A DNA stretch of 64,000 nt from Macrolepiota albuminosa (Eukaryota; Basidiomycota; Agaricomycetes; Agaricales; Agaricaceae). Position numbers and translations under genes: made by a program. The notes under the pieces were generated by a model. The model saw only the letters and a program-made list of their open reading frames with translations. It was not told the origin of the DNA and did not search any database. Shown piece after piece: positions 11,001 through 23,545 of this stretch. The stretch is taken from the NCBI GenBank assembly GCA_027475525.1, contig JAMWFC010000009.1, positions 806,001 through 870,000 on the forward strand. Reading direction: 5' to 3'. The number at the start of each line of letters is the position of its first letter. The stretch's first letter is position 1.

Positions 11001-11398
11001 TGTCACAACCCCTCCCCTCCGGACCACCCCGGGACACCCCCGGAACACCATCCGGGACCCTCCCTCCGACCCCACAGGACACGCCCCGCCATCACACGCA
11101 TCAGGACCGCCATCAGCCGCCACCAGCCCCGATCACCGATCGGATCACGCGACTCATTCCCGACCATCACGCATCACGCATCACGGCTCCATCCGCGCCA
11201 ATTGATCGCGCGCCCCACATGCGCGATCCCAGTATGCAACCCCTGCCGCTACTCAATGACCCCCGGAACACCATCCCAGACATCCCAGAACCCCGAGACC
11301 CGGCCCCGTAGTATTTATAGCGTAGTTCCCTGTTGTATTCGGCAGTCTTGAGATTACATTGCTTTACTTGGATTGTTGCGTGCCCTCTGCTTGACTGG

Positions 11399-11552
11399 TA
11401 CGCATTGACTGGCACGCTTTTGACTGGCACGCTTGAATACTTGCGTGCTCTAAGATTGGTACGCACTTCACGACTTACGCATTGACTGGCACGCTTTTGA
11501 CTGGCACGCTTGAATACTTGCGTGCTCTAAGATTGGTACGCACTTCACGACT
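11399..11552. repeat. 77-bp tandem duplication in 3' LTR
   Basis: TACGCATTGACTGGC at 11399 and 11476. Confidence 0.97.
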
Positions 11553-11627
11553 TTAATTTGCTAACTTGGTCTCGTCTTAGAACCTCCGGTTCACGACTCT
11601 CCGGTTCACGACTCGACCTCCACCCGA

Positions 11628-12614
11628 TGATGACGCCCAAATCGAGCTGGACGCTGCGTGGACTATCACTAGTGCAGCTACTTAGCCAATATAGCTTTGG
11701 GCGTGCTAAGTGTGTGAGAGAGTCCCAGACAGGTCCCAGAGAACACATGGTAGACAAGAGGTTGGTGGCAAGGAAAGTGGGTGATTGGAGGCACTTGCGT
11801 ATAGCTCCAAAACGTGGCTACAGTGCGCTAAAAGTCGCTAAGGGGGAGCGCTAAGAGCGTGGGAAAGTCGCTAAGGAAGGTGCTAAGAGGTGCGGGAAAG
11901 GGTCGCTAAGAGGCGCTAAGTGTTAGCACCTAGAATGTGATAATAAAAGGATGAGATTGCTTAGCGGATCTAAGCACGAAAGCCAAGCCGTAGTTGCAAG
12001 GCGCTAGAGAGAGAGAGAGAGATAGAAAACTAGAGCAGAGTCCCCTTGCTTGACATGGTCAACAAGAGGTAGTCTGTTGCGTATGGAGACCAAAATGTTG
12101 GGATACGATCCCTACTGCCAAATTGATTCCCTGTACTACTAACAAAAAGTAGGTATTTATAGTAAAGAAAGTTAGCCGACGCTAAGAGGTTAAGCGCCGC
12201 TAGAGGGTGGTGAACTGATAAAAATGTAAGTAAATGTGGTGAATTGAATTGTATAGTAAAAAGGTCCATAATGATGCTGTCACGGAAATACTTCATCATT
12301 TCCCTTTGTAAGCGCTGCCACTGGCTAAGAGCATTATGCCGGATTGACTGATGCCAAGTGTCTGTGTAAATGTGTAGCCTCGGAGTGCAAGTGGCAAGGT
12401 GCGGCAAGGTGTCAATAGTGGTGCGAAGAATAAGTGGTGCTATAAAAAGTGGTCTGAGAGTAATTGGAGTCTGTAGCTGCGAGTTATTAGTGTAAAAATA
12501 TGAGAAAAATAGCGCTGGAAGCGCTAGAGCGTGGTGCTTCTGGTGGTACTAGTGGGCCTATATGAGGTGCGGGTATTTGTGCGATCTGTAGCCAGCCACA
12601 ATGCAGGCTCATCA
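11628..12614. mobile_element. family B-related solo-LTR-like insertion, copy 3
   Basis: Begins TGATGACGCC, ends GGCTCATCA, and is flanked by CCGA on both sides (11624-11627, 12615-12618). Its absence from the matching place in the 5' LTR (about 109-120) shows the insertion event directly. The first 35 bases resemble copies 1 and 2 (TGATGACGCC..., GCTGGACG), the inside much less. Many short GCGCTAAG-like repeats lie within. No coding potential seen. Confidence 0.75.
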
Positions 12615-12803
12615 CCGAACTCCCCAGCTACTTACCACCCAAAACCCCCGGACCAAATCCCCTTCCCCGGGATTCCCCTGTCCACATCCTGAACCCCGGA
12701 GTCCTAGCCCCGGAGTTCCAGACACCCGAGTATCCGTAGGTCAAGTCCGCATTGTAAGGGCGATTGCTTTCCCGGAAGGCCCCCGACTCAGCGGAACCTG
12801 ACA

Positions 12804-14380
12804 GACAATATGTGAGTCTTCCAGAGAATGAGGGCAAGGAGAACATGACAAGAAATGAGATCAAGATCAAGATCAAGAGCAAGAACAAGGCAAGAGTCAA
12901 GACATTTCTGTGCATGTATATGAGCCAGGATGTTGCAAGCAAGGTCAGGTAGGATAGCCTCCTGAAAGGGTAGGAGGCCTGCAGCCATCTTGTCCCACCC
13001 TTTTCTTCTATCCAAAACCCTGACTGATAAATTAGTCCTCAGAGAGACACGATCTTGGGTGCAAGGAAGACAATAAGAAGCCCAGGTAGACAATGAGAAT
13101 CTGCTGACAGCTGCCAGCAACAAAGTGCCACACACACACCAGAGACTATGCTCAAAAAATTCTGTGCAATTCAAAAAAAAAGTGTAAGCCAACTATAAGA
13201 TGTTGGTCTTCACTGTTCAAGATGATACACATGGAAACAGAATAGAATGGAATTTGATTTGAGAAGAAGTAAGTTACTAATGTGGCACAGTCTCCTATTT
13301 ATATAGATGTTATGAATTAAAGTTCAGTTCCACCAATCTCACTGAATAAAGTTCAATTCCCTCCAATCTTGCTACTCATTGTTAGAGTTGGAGCTTGCCT
13401 CTTGAAGACAAATTGAGATTTGTGTTAGTGTTAAAGTTTGCATCTTGAATAGCTTGCAAGTTGTAAGCCAACTGCTTACACATTACATTCTATTGCTTCA
13501 ACACATGAGTGACTGGTATATCATTTTGGTGAGAATCTCCCAGTATATATTTTTTTTATCTAAATGCATGTATGTGGTAATGGTTTATCAGGCTAAATAA
13601 ATTCCATGTAAATTCTCTGCAGAAGAAAAGAACAAAACTTTGGCATGGACTCATTGTTGCAGATCCAAACTTCCACACTTCTGTAGCTGACAGCACATTT
13701 GGATACCATTGGCATGCTTGTTGGGAAAAATTATGGATGATTAAATTGTTCTTCCAGTTGACATACAAGGAAAAAGACTACAGTCACGGACAAGCAAAGT
13801 CCTCCAAGGTGATATCTCAGGAATGATAATTTGTTGAGTGAAACTAAGTACAGGATCAGATCGATCAGACTCAGAATGCTAAAATCTGCCTAAAAACACA
13901 TCTCTCAACTTTTTCCCACGAGAAATTGGGTGTGGCCAAATTTTTAGTCAATTTCATATGTCTTCTGAGACAGAGGCCAGGGCCTCCAGGTACATCAGAG
14001 CAGCCCTTGAAATGGTATGATGACCCTTATACTTTCACACAGCCCATGCAGCAGCTCTTCCCATCAAGCCAAGTTGGTATGCATGCAAGAATCACTGGTT
14101 TGCAAACCTGCATATAACATCGGTTGGACATGTATCAAGTGGTATGTATCGAGTGGTTATCATTCTTCCAGTTGACGTATACAAGGAAGGAGACTAGCGC
14201 TGAAAGCTTGGTATAATAAAAGTTGGCTCACTATTCGGCTTGTACATTAATTATTGCCATCAACATTTGAAGGTGCTCTGAATACAGACATATCCATACA
14301 GGTATCGTTGGTATCTTTTCACTAAACGGTATAGCAACACGTCCTTCGATTCAAGGCACCATCCTAACACTTGAGAATGA
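12804..14380. other. unassigned DNA between gypsy element and P450 copy
   Basis: No gene recognised. The composition is AT-rich, in contrast to the neighbouring element. A motif near 13748-13775 (TTCTTCCAGTTGAC...ACAAGGAA) recurs at 14162-14190, and 14210-14270 resembles 29745-29815 (AATAAAAGTTGGCTCAC against AATAAAGGTTGAGTCACC), suggesting remnants of an unnamed repeat. Confidence 0.4.
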
Positions 14381-16605
14381 TTAACCGCTTTCCGAAGATT
14401 GTAAAAGAAGCTCGACGGCTTTATCGGTTCGCGGTTCGAGTACGAATGGAAATTCCTTGGGATGGCTACACCGAATGGGAGCCCAGGAATTTTAAAACAA
14501 TGTCCCTGTGGAACGTTCACAACCTAGACTTACCTCGTAATACCCTCAGCCACAGGAACGACATCTGGAATGATTTCTTTCCCATCATGGTCCTTCGCTC
14601 TTCGGATCATGAGCGTTGCAAGGATCGTAGCTATGCCAATCCAAACGTTGTCTTCCCCGAGGTAGCGCCCGGGACACTTCCTATATCCTTCATCAATTAT
14701 GAGGTAGCTATGCCAATCCAAACGTTGTCTTCCCCGAGGTAGCGCCCGGGACACTTCCTATATCCTTCATCAATTATGAGGAATCCCGACGCGTCTGAAT
14801 CCCAAACCTTCTTCCAAACCCAAATACCGCAGTCGCATATGGTTCTCCTCTGCCCGCAGGTGCTGCAAGGAACCGGGTAGGATCAAAAACAGTAGCATCT
14901 TTATAGATAGAGCTGTCGTAAGTCATTCCCCTGGCCCCCCACAAAAAAAATCAGTGTCAACCAGGATTCAACTTCTCAAAAGGCAAGATCAACCTTGTGT
15001 TTGTGACCACAGTCGCCCCTTTAGGAATCGTCATACCATTGTAAATGTCATCCTCGAGTGCTGTATGGGGTACACCTGTGATTGTCAAAGAGGATTACAA
15101 AGGGAGATTGTAAGAGAAATCAAATCACCTGCGGGAACAGCGTGATTCCACCTAAAAAAGTCAGAGGTCACGATATATGATTTAAGAATTCCTATCACCT
15201 GAGCGTCTCCTGCAAGATACATTCCAAGTATGGGAGCATCTGGCGATCAGTAAATTCAGGAAGGCGATCTCTACCAATCACGCTGTCTATCTCTTCTTGA
15301 GCTTGTGATTGACATTCGGGATATAGAACCATGGCCAGAAGGAAATAGGCAAGTGTAGACGAGGACTATCGAACCGCAGATTGATCTCACGCTGCGATAC
15401 TGAAACCAAGGGTACGCACGGTCTCTGCGCCACCAAGGTATGCAATTGCAGCTGCGTTTTGAATGATTTTGTGATGGCCTTCGAGCTCTTCCTGACATTG
15501 TTCGAGCTGAGTTGTTATAAACGACGGCCTTGCGGTGCCTTTAGCCTGAAAGAGATTGTGTGCTCAGTGGAAGGTCTGTCAAAGATGTGGCTCAATATGA
15601 CACACCATCTGTTCCTTTGCTTGTTCAAAAGGATATTCAAGAAGTCTCTTGAATCTCCAAGATGATCTACGAGCCAATCCGGCATAATAAGCTCCCGGAA
15701 ACCAAGAAGGGAAACGTTGGACTATTGTGATGTGTCAACATCTTCAGGGAAGGGCGCATGAACTGGACTTACGAAACGGTAAGAAATCGACGGGAGTGCC
15801 TCCGGGGGGCCCCACTTCTTGTAGTAGATGAGAGCAATCCTCGGCAATCTCGACATAAGGATCGTAATCCGTCTCAACACGATGCCCAAAGATGAGTTCC
15901 ATTATGACACCGGTTGAAAACCTGAGGGATGTTTTGGAGTCAATATTCTACACTGAAACACGAAAGTATCAATCCAGGTCACCGTAAACATGATTTCAAG
16001 AAATTCTCAGGTTTAGATAGAAGGTTTTGAGCAAGAATGCGAGCCTCGCGAGCCTGAACCCAATGATACTCCTTGACTTTTTCCTTTCCCAAATACTGTT
16101 GTAACATCTTTCGCTGGCTACGGTATTCTTCACTGTCATCCAGGAAGGCCATCGTTTCTCCAATTCCAAGTCTGCCCATTCAACTAATGATCAGCAAACC
16201 AATCAAAATGCATGAAGAAAGAAATAAGAACATCTCAAAGATCGGAAGCTTTGGTCTGTTACGATAATTTCCACCTCCTTTGTCGACGATGTCAAACGCA
16301 GCTTGCGCGCTATTCAGAATAATAAAGCATTTGTTGAGAACTTTCAAATGAAGAACATCTCCTAATAAAACGAAATTTGTGTTAACGATCATGTTTATTG
16401 ATACCAATAGTCACTGACCATAGACTTTGCCCAAATTGTAGAAGTAAATGTCCTGACCAACGGATGGGATCAAGTGTGCATGTCCCATAAATGGGATTGC
16501 AGGTGGACCGGGAGGTAATGTATTACGTTTTGATCTAGCCTTGAGTACGTAAAGGCCAGAAGTGAACAGGACGGCAAGGACAAAACTGAGGTAGGATACA
16601 GTCAT
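14381..16605 (-). pseudogene. cytochrome P450 pseudogene (paralogue of 31565-33696)
   Basis: Same exon order, introns and start (MTVSYLSFVLAV...) as the second copy. The N-terminal membrane helix and PPGPP hinge, the I-helix GGAET, the K-helix ETLR and the heme-binding CPGRYL region are all visible. It is broken in exon 5: one extra base near 15585 and two extra near 15550 put the stretch HIEPHL out of frame with stops. A 77-bp tandem duplication at 14627-14780 hits the heme-domain exon. Stop TAA at 14381-14383. P450s are heme mono-oxygenases anchored in the ER membrane; the substrate is unknown. Confidence 0.85.
14627..14780. repeat. 77-bp tandem duplication in P450 pseudogene
   Basis: GTAGCTATGCCAATCC at 14627 and 14704. 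Confidence 0.97.
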
Positions 16606-17684
16606 CAAGTGAGGCAGTGTCGATCAGACGAGGTGAGAAATTGTTACAATCTTTAATCCGTAACACCTACTATTAGTTGGGAGTTTCAAAATTTTGATCA
16701 AATCATGTATAGTAAGAGATCGACAATACCTCTCAGCAATCAGATTTCTGGAACCTATGCAATAACTTCTGAGTAATACATACTATGCCTACCCTTTAGT
16801 TCGGAGTCCCCTGATGTCACCAAGGTGGCACACCTTAGTAAGATACTGAATTCACTCTCCGCTGCACTGTCGGACCAGGTCTGAAGAGCTTAGCTTATCA
16901 ACAAGACGCGAGAGAATTTCAGACTCCGCCTTGCCGCTGAATCGGCAGGCGTAACAACTGACGGGACTCAGCAACAAGACCTTGTCTCATCTCAGACCAA
17001 GTTGGAAACACATTAGGTATCTTATATTAAGTTGTATGTCTTGTTTGAAGTGCTTAGGATGGCTGGTTGTGACAAGACATTTTTTGTCCAGCTCATAGGG
17101 GTGGCATGTGAAGTAAGTCATGTACTGTTGTGTTGGAAAAATGCTGGTTGATGTCCCAAAAGTTGGAGTTTTAAAACATTTGTCACAGATCATAATGCTG
17201 AGCCATACAACCAATTTCATCTCTGCTCTAGCACATTAAAGACACTATTGATACCTGAAGTCATCAACCCTCACAGTGCAGCACAGGAACTCAAGAGTAT
17301 GTATTAGCAAGTACTTAGAAGTAAGTACCAGTATATTCTAGAATTTTTTTGATAACTTTAGAGTAGTTACACTTGCCTTGGCACAGAGCAAAGTGTACAC
17401 CTCATGAAGAAGCTGATGTTACTTGAGTTTTTAGCAGAAGCTTTGTGAGAGGAACCATGTGCTCTGTACTATATAAGACCAGAGAGAGGAAGCAACATGA
17501 GTTTAAAAATGTATATACAGTAGATTAAACAAAACATGTATTGAGCAGACTTTGAACCTGATCTATGTCAAGTCACACAGACTCATGCTTGGATACTTAG
17601 TTCTTTGTATTTTGCATGTCAAAACTCAGAACATTCTTAAGTATTACTTCTCTGCAAGGTCTATATGAAATTTCATCCACTGAC
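16606..17684. other. no gene recognised
   Basis: AT-rich intergenic DNA upstream of the P450 pseudogene; only short open frames without recognisable motifs. Confidence 0.4.
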
Positions 17685-18171
17685 TGTAAAGGTGACCTCT
17701 GAAAGCTATAGCTCAGTCGCATAACTAGCAGAGGGAGATCCAAAGTGTATCAGAATATATACAAGTAATATCACAACAACTACTTACCTGGCAGAGAAAG
17801 ATCTTTTATGCCAGGAATGACACTTCTATGACTCCAGAAGCATTAAAAACAACTATACAGAACAACAGAAAAGCTAACTCTAACCTAAATAGTGAAAACT
17901 CTGACAATTGCCATTACACAAGCAAGGCAAGAAAACTCTAGATTTTGGAAGTCAGAAAGGAAAACTTTAGTTTATATAAGCTATTAGTTGGCAGTACTAG
18001 AAGGACCATACTTGTCTGAATGATAACCATGAAGCCAGAGCATCTTAGAGACTGAAAGTGGTGCTGATAGATAAAGTTGAGAAAAAAAAGTCAAGGAGGA
18101 TCATTACAAGGAGGGAGAACAGGAATCTATAGATGGGAGAAGAGCAATAAAGTGGAAAAAATGAGGAGTCC
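17685..18171 (-). repeat. family D LTR, copy 1 (truncated)
   Basis: In plus orientation it begins TGTAAAGGTGACC and ends GAGGAGTCC, where it runs directly into copy 2. Diverged from other copies, CpG-poor. Confidence 0.7.
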
Positions 18172-18325
18172 TGTAAAAGTAACCTCTGAAAGCTATGGCT
18201 CACACAGCTGGCAGAGGGAAATCCAAAATCTATTTAGTACTAAAACAATAATCTACCATGTAACTACACACCTGGCAGAGGGAAATTTAAGAAGAACAAG
18301 TATGAGAATCTTTGTAATTATTGAG
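18172..18325 (-). repeat. family D LTR, copy 2 (fragment)
   Basis: Begins TGTAAAAGTAACC at the point where copy 1 ends; recognisable only for about 150 bases. The head-to-tail join to copy 1 may mark recombination between elements. Confidence 0.6.
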
Positions 18326-18530
18326 TACAAATAGAATGTAACAAGGAGGCTTGTTACATGGGACTTTACTTATTTTTCCTTATCATTTACATATATTTAT
18401 ATATACAAATATATCAAAGAGGTTACACTTAGATAACCTCAATAGTTTTCAACACACACCATAGTGTTAAATGCTAGACACTGTAAGCATCTCAAGTTTG
18501 ATGACCAACAAAGGGTCAATATACATGTAT

Positions 18531-18684
18531 TTTTTCATTATATCTTATTTTTAATATAGAGACAGCACAATATATAAACCAACTGACACTGCATATTACC
18601 CTCAGTTTTTTTCATTATATCTTATTTTTAATATAGAGACAGCACAATATATAAACCAACTGACACTGCATATTACCCTCAGTC
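18531..18684. repeat. 77-bp tandem duplication before family D LTR
   Basis: TTTTTCATTATATC at 18531 and 18608; the second copy ends about where LTR copy 3 starts. Confidence 0.95.
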
Positions 18685-19183
18685 TGTCAGGGGACTCCTC
18701 ATTTCTTCCTTTTCTCACTCCTTATCTCTTCACTCTCCTTCCATTCATTCTCTTATTTCTTCTGACATTATTTCATTTCACTGTTTCTATTCTTTCAACA
18801 CTATCTGTTAGTACTACTCTCAGCCCTTGAGATGCTCTGGTTCTTTAGCCACCATTCAGACAAGTGTGGGCCCACTCAGCACCGCTTCCAGACCGCTTAT
18901 ATAAGCCAGAGTTTGCCAGAGTTTGCCCCTTATTTGTACAAGTGTTTGTGTAGGCAATTTTCGAGTTTTTAAGGTTTTGTTGTACTGTACAGTTGTTTCC
19001 CATGCTTCAGAGGCCCCAGAAGCATCCAACCTGGCATAGGGAATCCCTAGACTTGTTCTCTTTGGATCTCCCTCTGCCAGGTGAGTAGCTACCTTGATAT
19101 TGTCAGTATATATTCTAATACACTTTGGATCTCCCTCTGCCAGCTGTGTGACTGAGCCACAGCCTCTAGAGGTCGCCCTTACA
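18685..19183 (+). repeat. family D solo LTR, copy 3
   Basis: TGTCAGGGGACTCCTC...GCCCTTACA with a perfect 5-bp target duplication CAGTC (18680-18684 and 19184-19188). TG...CA ends, 5-bp duplication and no internal region make this a solo LTR. Confidence 0.9.
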
Positions 19184-19188
19184 CAGTC

Positions 19189-19716
19189 AAGTACACATCA
19201 ACTGAGGATAAGCCTACTTGTATATACCAAAATGGCCATTGTACTTACCAATATTCCTACCTAGTGCACAGTACTTACTTGTGTCTTAGAGAGCCAACTT
19301 CTAACAGGTTATGGGAGAGTGCTGCTTCGCATCCTGAAGTTGACAACAAAAATTTTTTGTGGACCTATTATCCATTTTTGATGGGCTGATGCCCTGGTGT
19401 TTTACTGTCTAATTACTGTCTGATTGCTGCATTATTGTGTACACTGCCCATTGAGAGCACACACTGCTCTACTATTGTTGTCTATTCTATTTCTGATGCC
19501 ACCATCAACAGGACCAATGCCTCCTATGCTTATGGATGCTGAGATAGCTGAGCTGCATAGGATTGATAATACTGCATCCATGATCTCACAGATCAAAGTC
19601 TTGCTCTGTTATGCAGAGGACTTACTGGCAAAAAATAATAGGAAGTAGACATCATGGTCAAAATATATAAAACTCAAACTTACTATGTGTGGACTATGAG
19701 TATATTTTTGACTCTC
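19189..19716 (+). other. unassigned, small open frame 19424-19648
   Basis: A 74-residue open frame (second Met region MDAEIAELHRIDNTASMI...) lies between two family D LTRs in the same orientation. It could be a scrap of the element's internal region, but I recognise no domain. Confidence 0.2.
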
Positions 19717-20151
19717 TGTCAGGGGACTCCTCATTTCTTCCTTTCTTCACTCCTTATCTCTTCACTCTCCTTTCATTCATTCTCTTATTTCCTCTGACAT
19801 TATCTCATTTTACTGTTTCTATTCTTTCAACACTATCTGTTAGTACTATTCTCAGCTCTTGAGGTGCTCTGGTTCTTTAGCTACCATTCAGACAAGTGTC
19901 AGCCCTTCAGCACCACTTCTCTCTTGCTTACATAAGCCAGAGTTTGTCATAGTTTGCCCCTTATTTGTGCAATTGTTTGTGTAGGCAATTTTTGAGTTTT
20001 TAAGGCTTTGTTGTACTGTACAGTTGTTTTCCATGCTTCAGAGGCCCCAGAGGTGTCCAATTTAGCATAGGGAATCCCTAGATTTGTTCTCTTTGGATCT
20101 CCCTCTGCCAGCTGTGTGACTGAGCCACAGCCTCCAGAGGTCGCCCTTACA
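19717..20151 (+). repeat. family D solo LTR, copy 4
   Basis: TGTCAGGGGACTCC...CGCCCTTACA, flanked by CTCTC (19712-19716) and CTCTT (20152-20156), a 5-bp duplication with one transition. Confidence 0.85.
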
Positions 20152-20364
20152 CTCTTTAGATATCCCAAGTCTAGTTCACAAACCCTGAGCATACAGAAAT
20201 TAACAGCTGAATAACTGGTTGGCAAGGTCTTTCCTGATGTTGGAGCTGTTAGAGTTTGAGCACGACCCTACTAACAATACAATCAATGTGAGGTCCTATG
20301 GGAGCACTTGCAGGTGAGGCATGGTGGTGCTGGCTCCATCTAGCAAGTTCAACTCCTGTGAAAT

Positions 20365-20721
20365 AAAGCCCTCAAAAAAGAGGTAAGAGCCTTCCTGTGG
20401 AAGGTGATGCACAATGCATATAAAATTGGCAACTACTGGAACAAGATACCATATTACAAACCTAGAGGTAAATGCTATGACTGCAAAGTGGAGGAAAACA
20501 TGGACCACATCCTAACTGAGTGCAGAAGGTCAGGACAGGAAACAGTCTGGAGACTAGCCTGCAAAATATGCTAGGTACGTGGCATAGAATGGAATAAGCC
20601 AACTATAGAGGAAATCCTGGAAAGCAACATTATACATCCAAAATATGTAAAGGGGAAGATGACAGCAGCAGGGATAAGGATGTACCAGATAATCTTATTG
20701 GAATCAGCCAGACAGTAGCTG
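20365..20721 (+). pseudogene. LINE-type ORF2 C-terminal remnant (CCHC)
   Basis: The frame from about 20365 reads EVRAFLWKVMHNAYKIGNYW and then a cysteine motif CYDCKVEENMDHILTEC (CX2CX7HX4C), followed by a TAG stop near 20572 and further coding-like sequence to a stop near 20720. This Trp-rich region plus CCHC motif is typical of the C-terminus of RNase H/RT proteins of fungal non-LTR elements. No 5' part is present nearby, as expected for a truncated copy. Confidence 0.55.
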
Positions 20722-20819
20722 TGACTTCTTGTGAGACTGAATACATGGCTGCCTTCAAGGCTGCACAAGAATGTGTATAGTTGCAGACTCTTCTTTAGAC
20801 AATTGGTTAAAATTCAAAT

Positions 20820-20973
20820 AGCACAATAAATATCTTGTGCAACAATAACACAGTAATCAACTTATTGGAGGACCTGATGCTACACTCACAAGTTAAAGCA
20901 CAATAAATATCTTGTGCAACAATAACACAGTAATCAACTTATTGGAGGACCTGATGCTACACTCACAAGTTAA
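20820..20973. repeat. 77-bp tandem duplication
   Basis: AGCACAATAAATATC at 20820 and 20897. Confidence 0.97.
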
Positions 20974-21060
20974 GCATGTGGGTATCAAGTACTATTTCCT
21001 GTGAGAATATATCATATCTAAGGAGATTGTCATACACTACATCAATATAAAGGATAATGC

Positions 21061-21579
21061 TGTCAGGGGACTCCTCATTTCTTCCTTCTTTCACTCCTTA
21101 TTCTTTCACTCTCCTTTCATTCATTTCCTTATTTCTTCTATCATTCTCTCATTTTGCTGTTTCTATTCTCTCAACACTATCTGTTAGTACTATTCTCAAC
21201 CTTTGAGGTGCTCTGGTTCTTTAGCTATCATTCAGACAAGTGTGGGCCCTTCAGCACTGCTTCCATACTGCTTATATAAGCTGGAGTTTGCCTTTCTGAC
21301 TTCCAAAGTCTGGAGTTTTCCTGCCTTGTTTGCACAGTTGTTTGGTTAGTCAATTTTCAAGTTTTTAAGGTTTTGTTGTACTGTACAGTTGTTTCCCATG
21401 CTTCTGAAGCCCCAGAAGCATCCAACCTGGCATAGGGAATCCCTAGACTTGTTCTCTTTGGATCCCCCCCTGCCAGGTGAGTAGTTATTATGATATTGTC
21501 AGTACATACTCTAATACACTTTGGATCTCCCTCTGCCAGCTGTGTGACTGAGCCACAGCCTCTAGAGGTTGCCCTTACA
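21061..21579 (+). repeat. family D solo LTR, copy 5
   Basis: TGTCAGGGGACTCC...TTGCCCTTACA with flanks AATGC (21056-21060) and AATGT (21580-21584), a 5-bp duplication with one transition. Confidence 0.85.
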
Positions 21580-21774
21580 AATGTGGCCTATTTGTTTACT
21601 AAACTCCTTCTATTACCTTGTTTTTTGTGGTTACAATGCATTCTTGGCCTATCTCAACCATAATTTGACATGAGGAGGAGCCTAATACATTTTCATTTTT
21701 CACAACCTTTATGCTGCTTACAATGAAGAGGAATATTAGAGGGGGGCACTTTGATCCATTACCACCATGTCCAC

Positions 21775-22060
21775 AGCCAGCAAAATCTAATTTGCTGCAG
21801 TTGTGCCTTACCTGCTGACTCACACCAATACCTCTACCAAGAGGCCCTGCCTAGCAGGTTTTGGTCAACTATAAGACCCCTTCTCCTAGTAGCATGATGC
21901 ACCCTACTACAAGATGCACAACCAGCAAGTTCTGGTCTGCTGCAGTGATGCTTTACACACTGGCTTGCACAATACCTCTACCAAAAAGCCTTGCCTAGCA
22001 GGCTCTGATAAACCATAAGACCTCCTCAACAAGGAGCAAGACACACTCTACCTCAGAATG
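21775..22060. repeat. two diverged tandem units, period ~144 bp
   Basis: The text around CCTCTACCAA...GCCTTGCCTAGCAGG occurs at 21831 and again at 21975 with clear but diverged similarity on both sides, including CTGCAG and CATAAGACC. Origin unknown. Confidence 0.6.
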
Positions 22061-22110
22061 CACTAGCATGCAATCCTCATGGGCCCAGCCATATGCAAGT
22101 AAAGTAACAG

Positions 22111-22474
22111 TTGGTCAAATTGAACACTACTGCTCAATACCCACAAGCAGATCCAGAAATCCATACTGACAAAACTCTGTGCAGCTATGCCCCCTTCCAA
22201 AAAAAGAAAAACTTACTTTTTCTGCTACTTTCTCAGGACACACTGACAAAACTCTGTGCAGCTATGCCCCCTTCCAAAAAAAGAAAAACTTACTTTTTCT
22301 GCTACTTTCTCAGGACACACTGCTCTACATCTCACTGCATCCACAATCCACAAATGTACAACAACTTTACAAGTACTGAGCCAAAAAATATCCAAGACCA
22401 CACCATAGTCCAAAATCTACCCCTACAATTCTGGGACCTCTCAAAAACACCAAGGCAGATTGAATACTCCAACG
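22111..22474 (+). other. coding-like fragment, unrecognised
   Basis: An open frame of about 140 residues is built from a 77-bp duplicated part and a Thr/Asn/Gln-rich tail. It stops at the insertion site of the family C LTR. After that LTR (from 23551) the DNA goes on towards the tyrosine-recombinase element, so this may be its eroded 5' part. No domain recognised. Confidence 0.2.
22165..22318. repeat. 77-bp tandem duplication
   Basis: ACTGACAAAACTCTG at 22165 and 22242. Confidence 0.97.
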
Positions 22475-22741
22475 CTGCTGATATGACGCTGTACCAGCAG
22501 TCAGGGACACACCATGCACCAGAAGTCAAAATAAACATTTAATCATGGGCTGAAAACTGTAAGCCTCCTGGTAGCAGTCTCAACAAATAACCATCTCTGA
22601 AAACATCCCAACAAATACACAGAAAAGTACAGAACAACAGGCAGGGACCAGTTCAAACTATCAGCTCAACAATAGTCTAACCACTGTCATGGAGAGGAAA
22701 AGCATGGAAGCTGGCAGAGTGGATGGAATAGGATGAAATTG

Positions 22742-22895
22742 GGAAATTATTATTGTCATTCAATATTATAATTTCTCAATTTCATCATCAAATCAGTCAA
22801 TGTTCGATTTGACATAACGGAAATTATTATTGTCATTCAATATTATAATTTCTCAATTTCATCATCAAATCAGTCAATGTTCGATTTGACATAAC
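22742..22895. repeat. 77-bp tandem duplication in family C LTR
   Basis: GGAAATTATTATTG at 22742 and 22819. Confidence 0.97.
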
Positions 22896-23391
22896 CAGAA
22901 AGAGGAAAGAAAAGAAGTAGGCGATGCAGGGAGGCGCTAAAAGAGGAAAGAAGGATCTATGAATGGGATTGTGCTAAATGGAGCTCAAGCAAATGGGGAA
23001 GTGGCAATCCGAAACATCCGGAAGAATGGCGGAACAAGAAGTTGAATGGTGGAACGGGTGGCACTGAAACAGGCCTCCCAAAAGGGAAATTGGACTATCA
23101 AATACGTTCTGGAAGTTGGAGAGTTTCCGACAAAGAGTCATATGTAGATAGTGGTCTGTGCACCAGAAAAACAGTATAAATAGCCCAAGTTTAGTAGAGA
23201 ATAGGCAGGCAATTGATAGGCAAAGGCTCGGTGATTCCCAGGGAGTGAATTGCTTAGGCTGGAGTTTGTTAAGAAACCTCGACTTGTGGGAATATTATTA
23301 TTCTCATTCAATATTATAATTCCTCAAAACCTCGGCGTTTTGCAAAATTATTAAACGCATTCAAGATAATAATTATCCCTTTCGTCATCAA

Positions 23392-23545
23392 AGTCAGTGG
23401 GAATTCAAGGTCATATTCTACACTAGCAAGCCCCAGAACTATCAAGTAATACTTCTACCAAGTACTACAGTCAGTGGGAATTCAAGGTCATATTCTACAC
23501 TAGCAAGCCCCAGAACTATCAAGTAATACTTCTACCAAGTACTAC
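23392..23545. repeat. 77-bp tandem duplication at family C LTR end
   Basis: AGTCAGTGGGAATTC at 23392 and 23469. Confidence 0.97.

Larger units (their letters stand above)
11001..12803 (+). repeat. 3' LTR of Ty3/gypsy element, interrupted
   Basis: Starts TGTCACAACC and ends CCTGACA. It matches the LTR part at 1-307 and the older copy at 38479-41295. A family B element (11628-12614) splits it, and a 77-bp tandem duplication lies at 11399-11552. Right flank is GACAA (12804-12808); the left flank needed to confirm a 5-bp target duplication is outside the window. Confidence 0.92.

Noticed and set aside
14381..16605. Working P450 gene
   Set aside because: Exon 5 carries indels giving stops that removing the 77-bp duplication does not cure.
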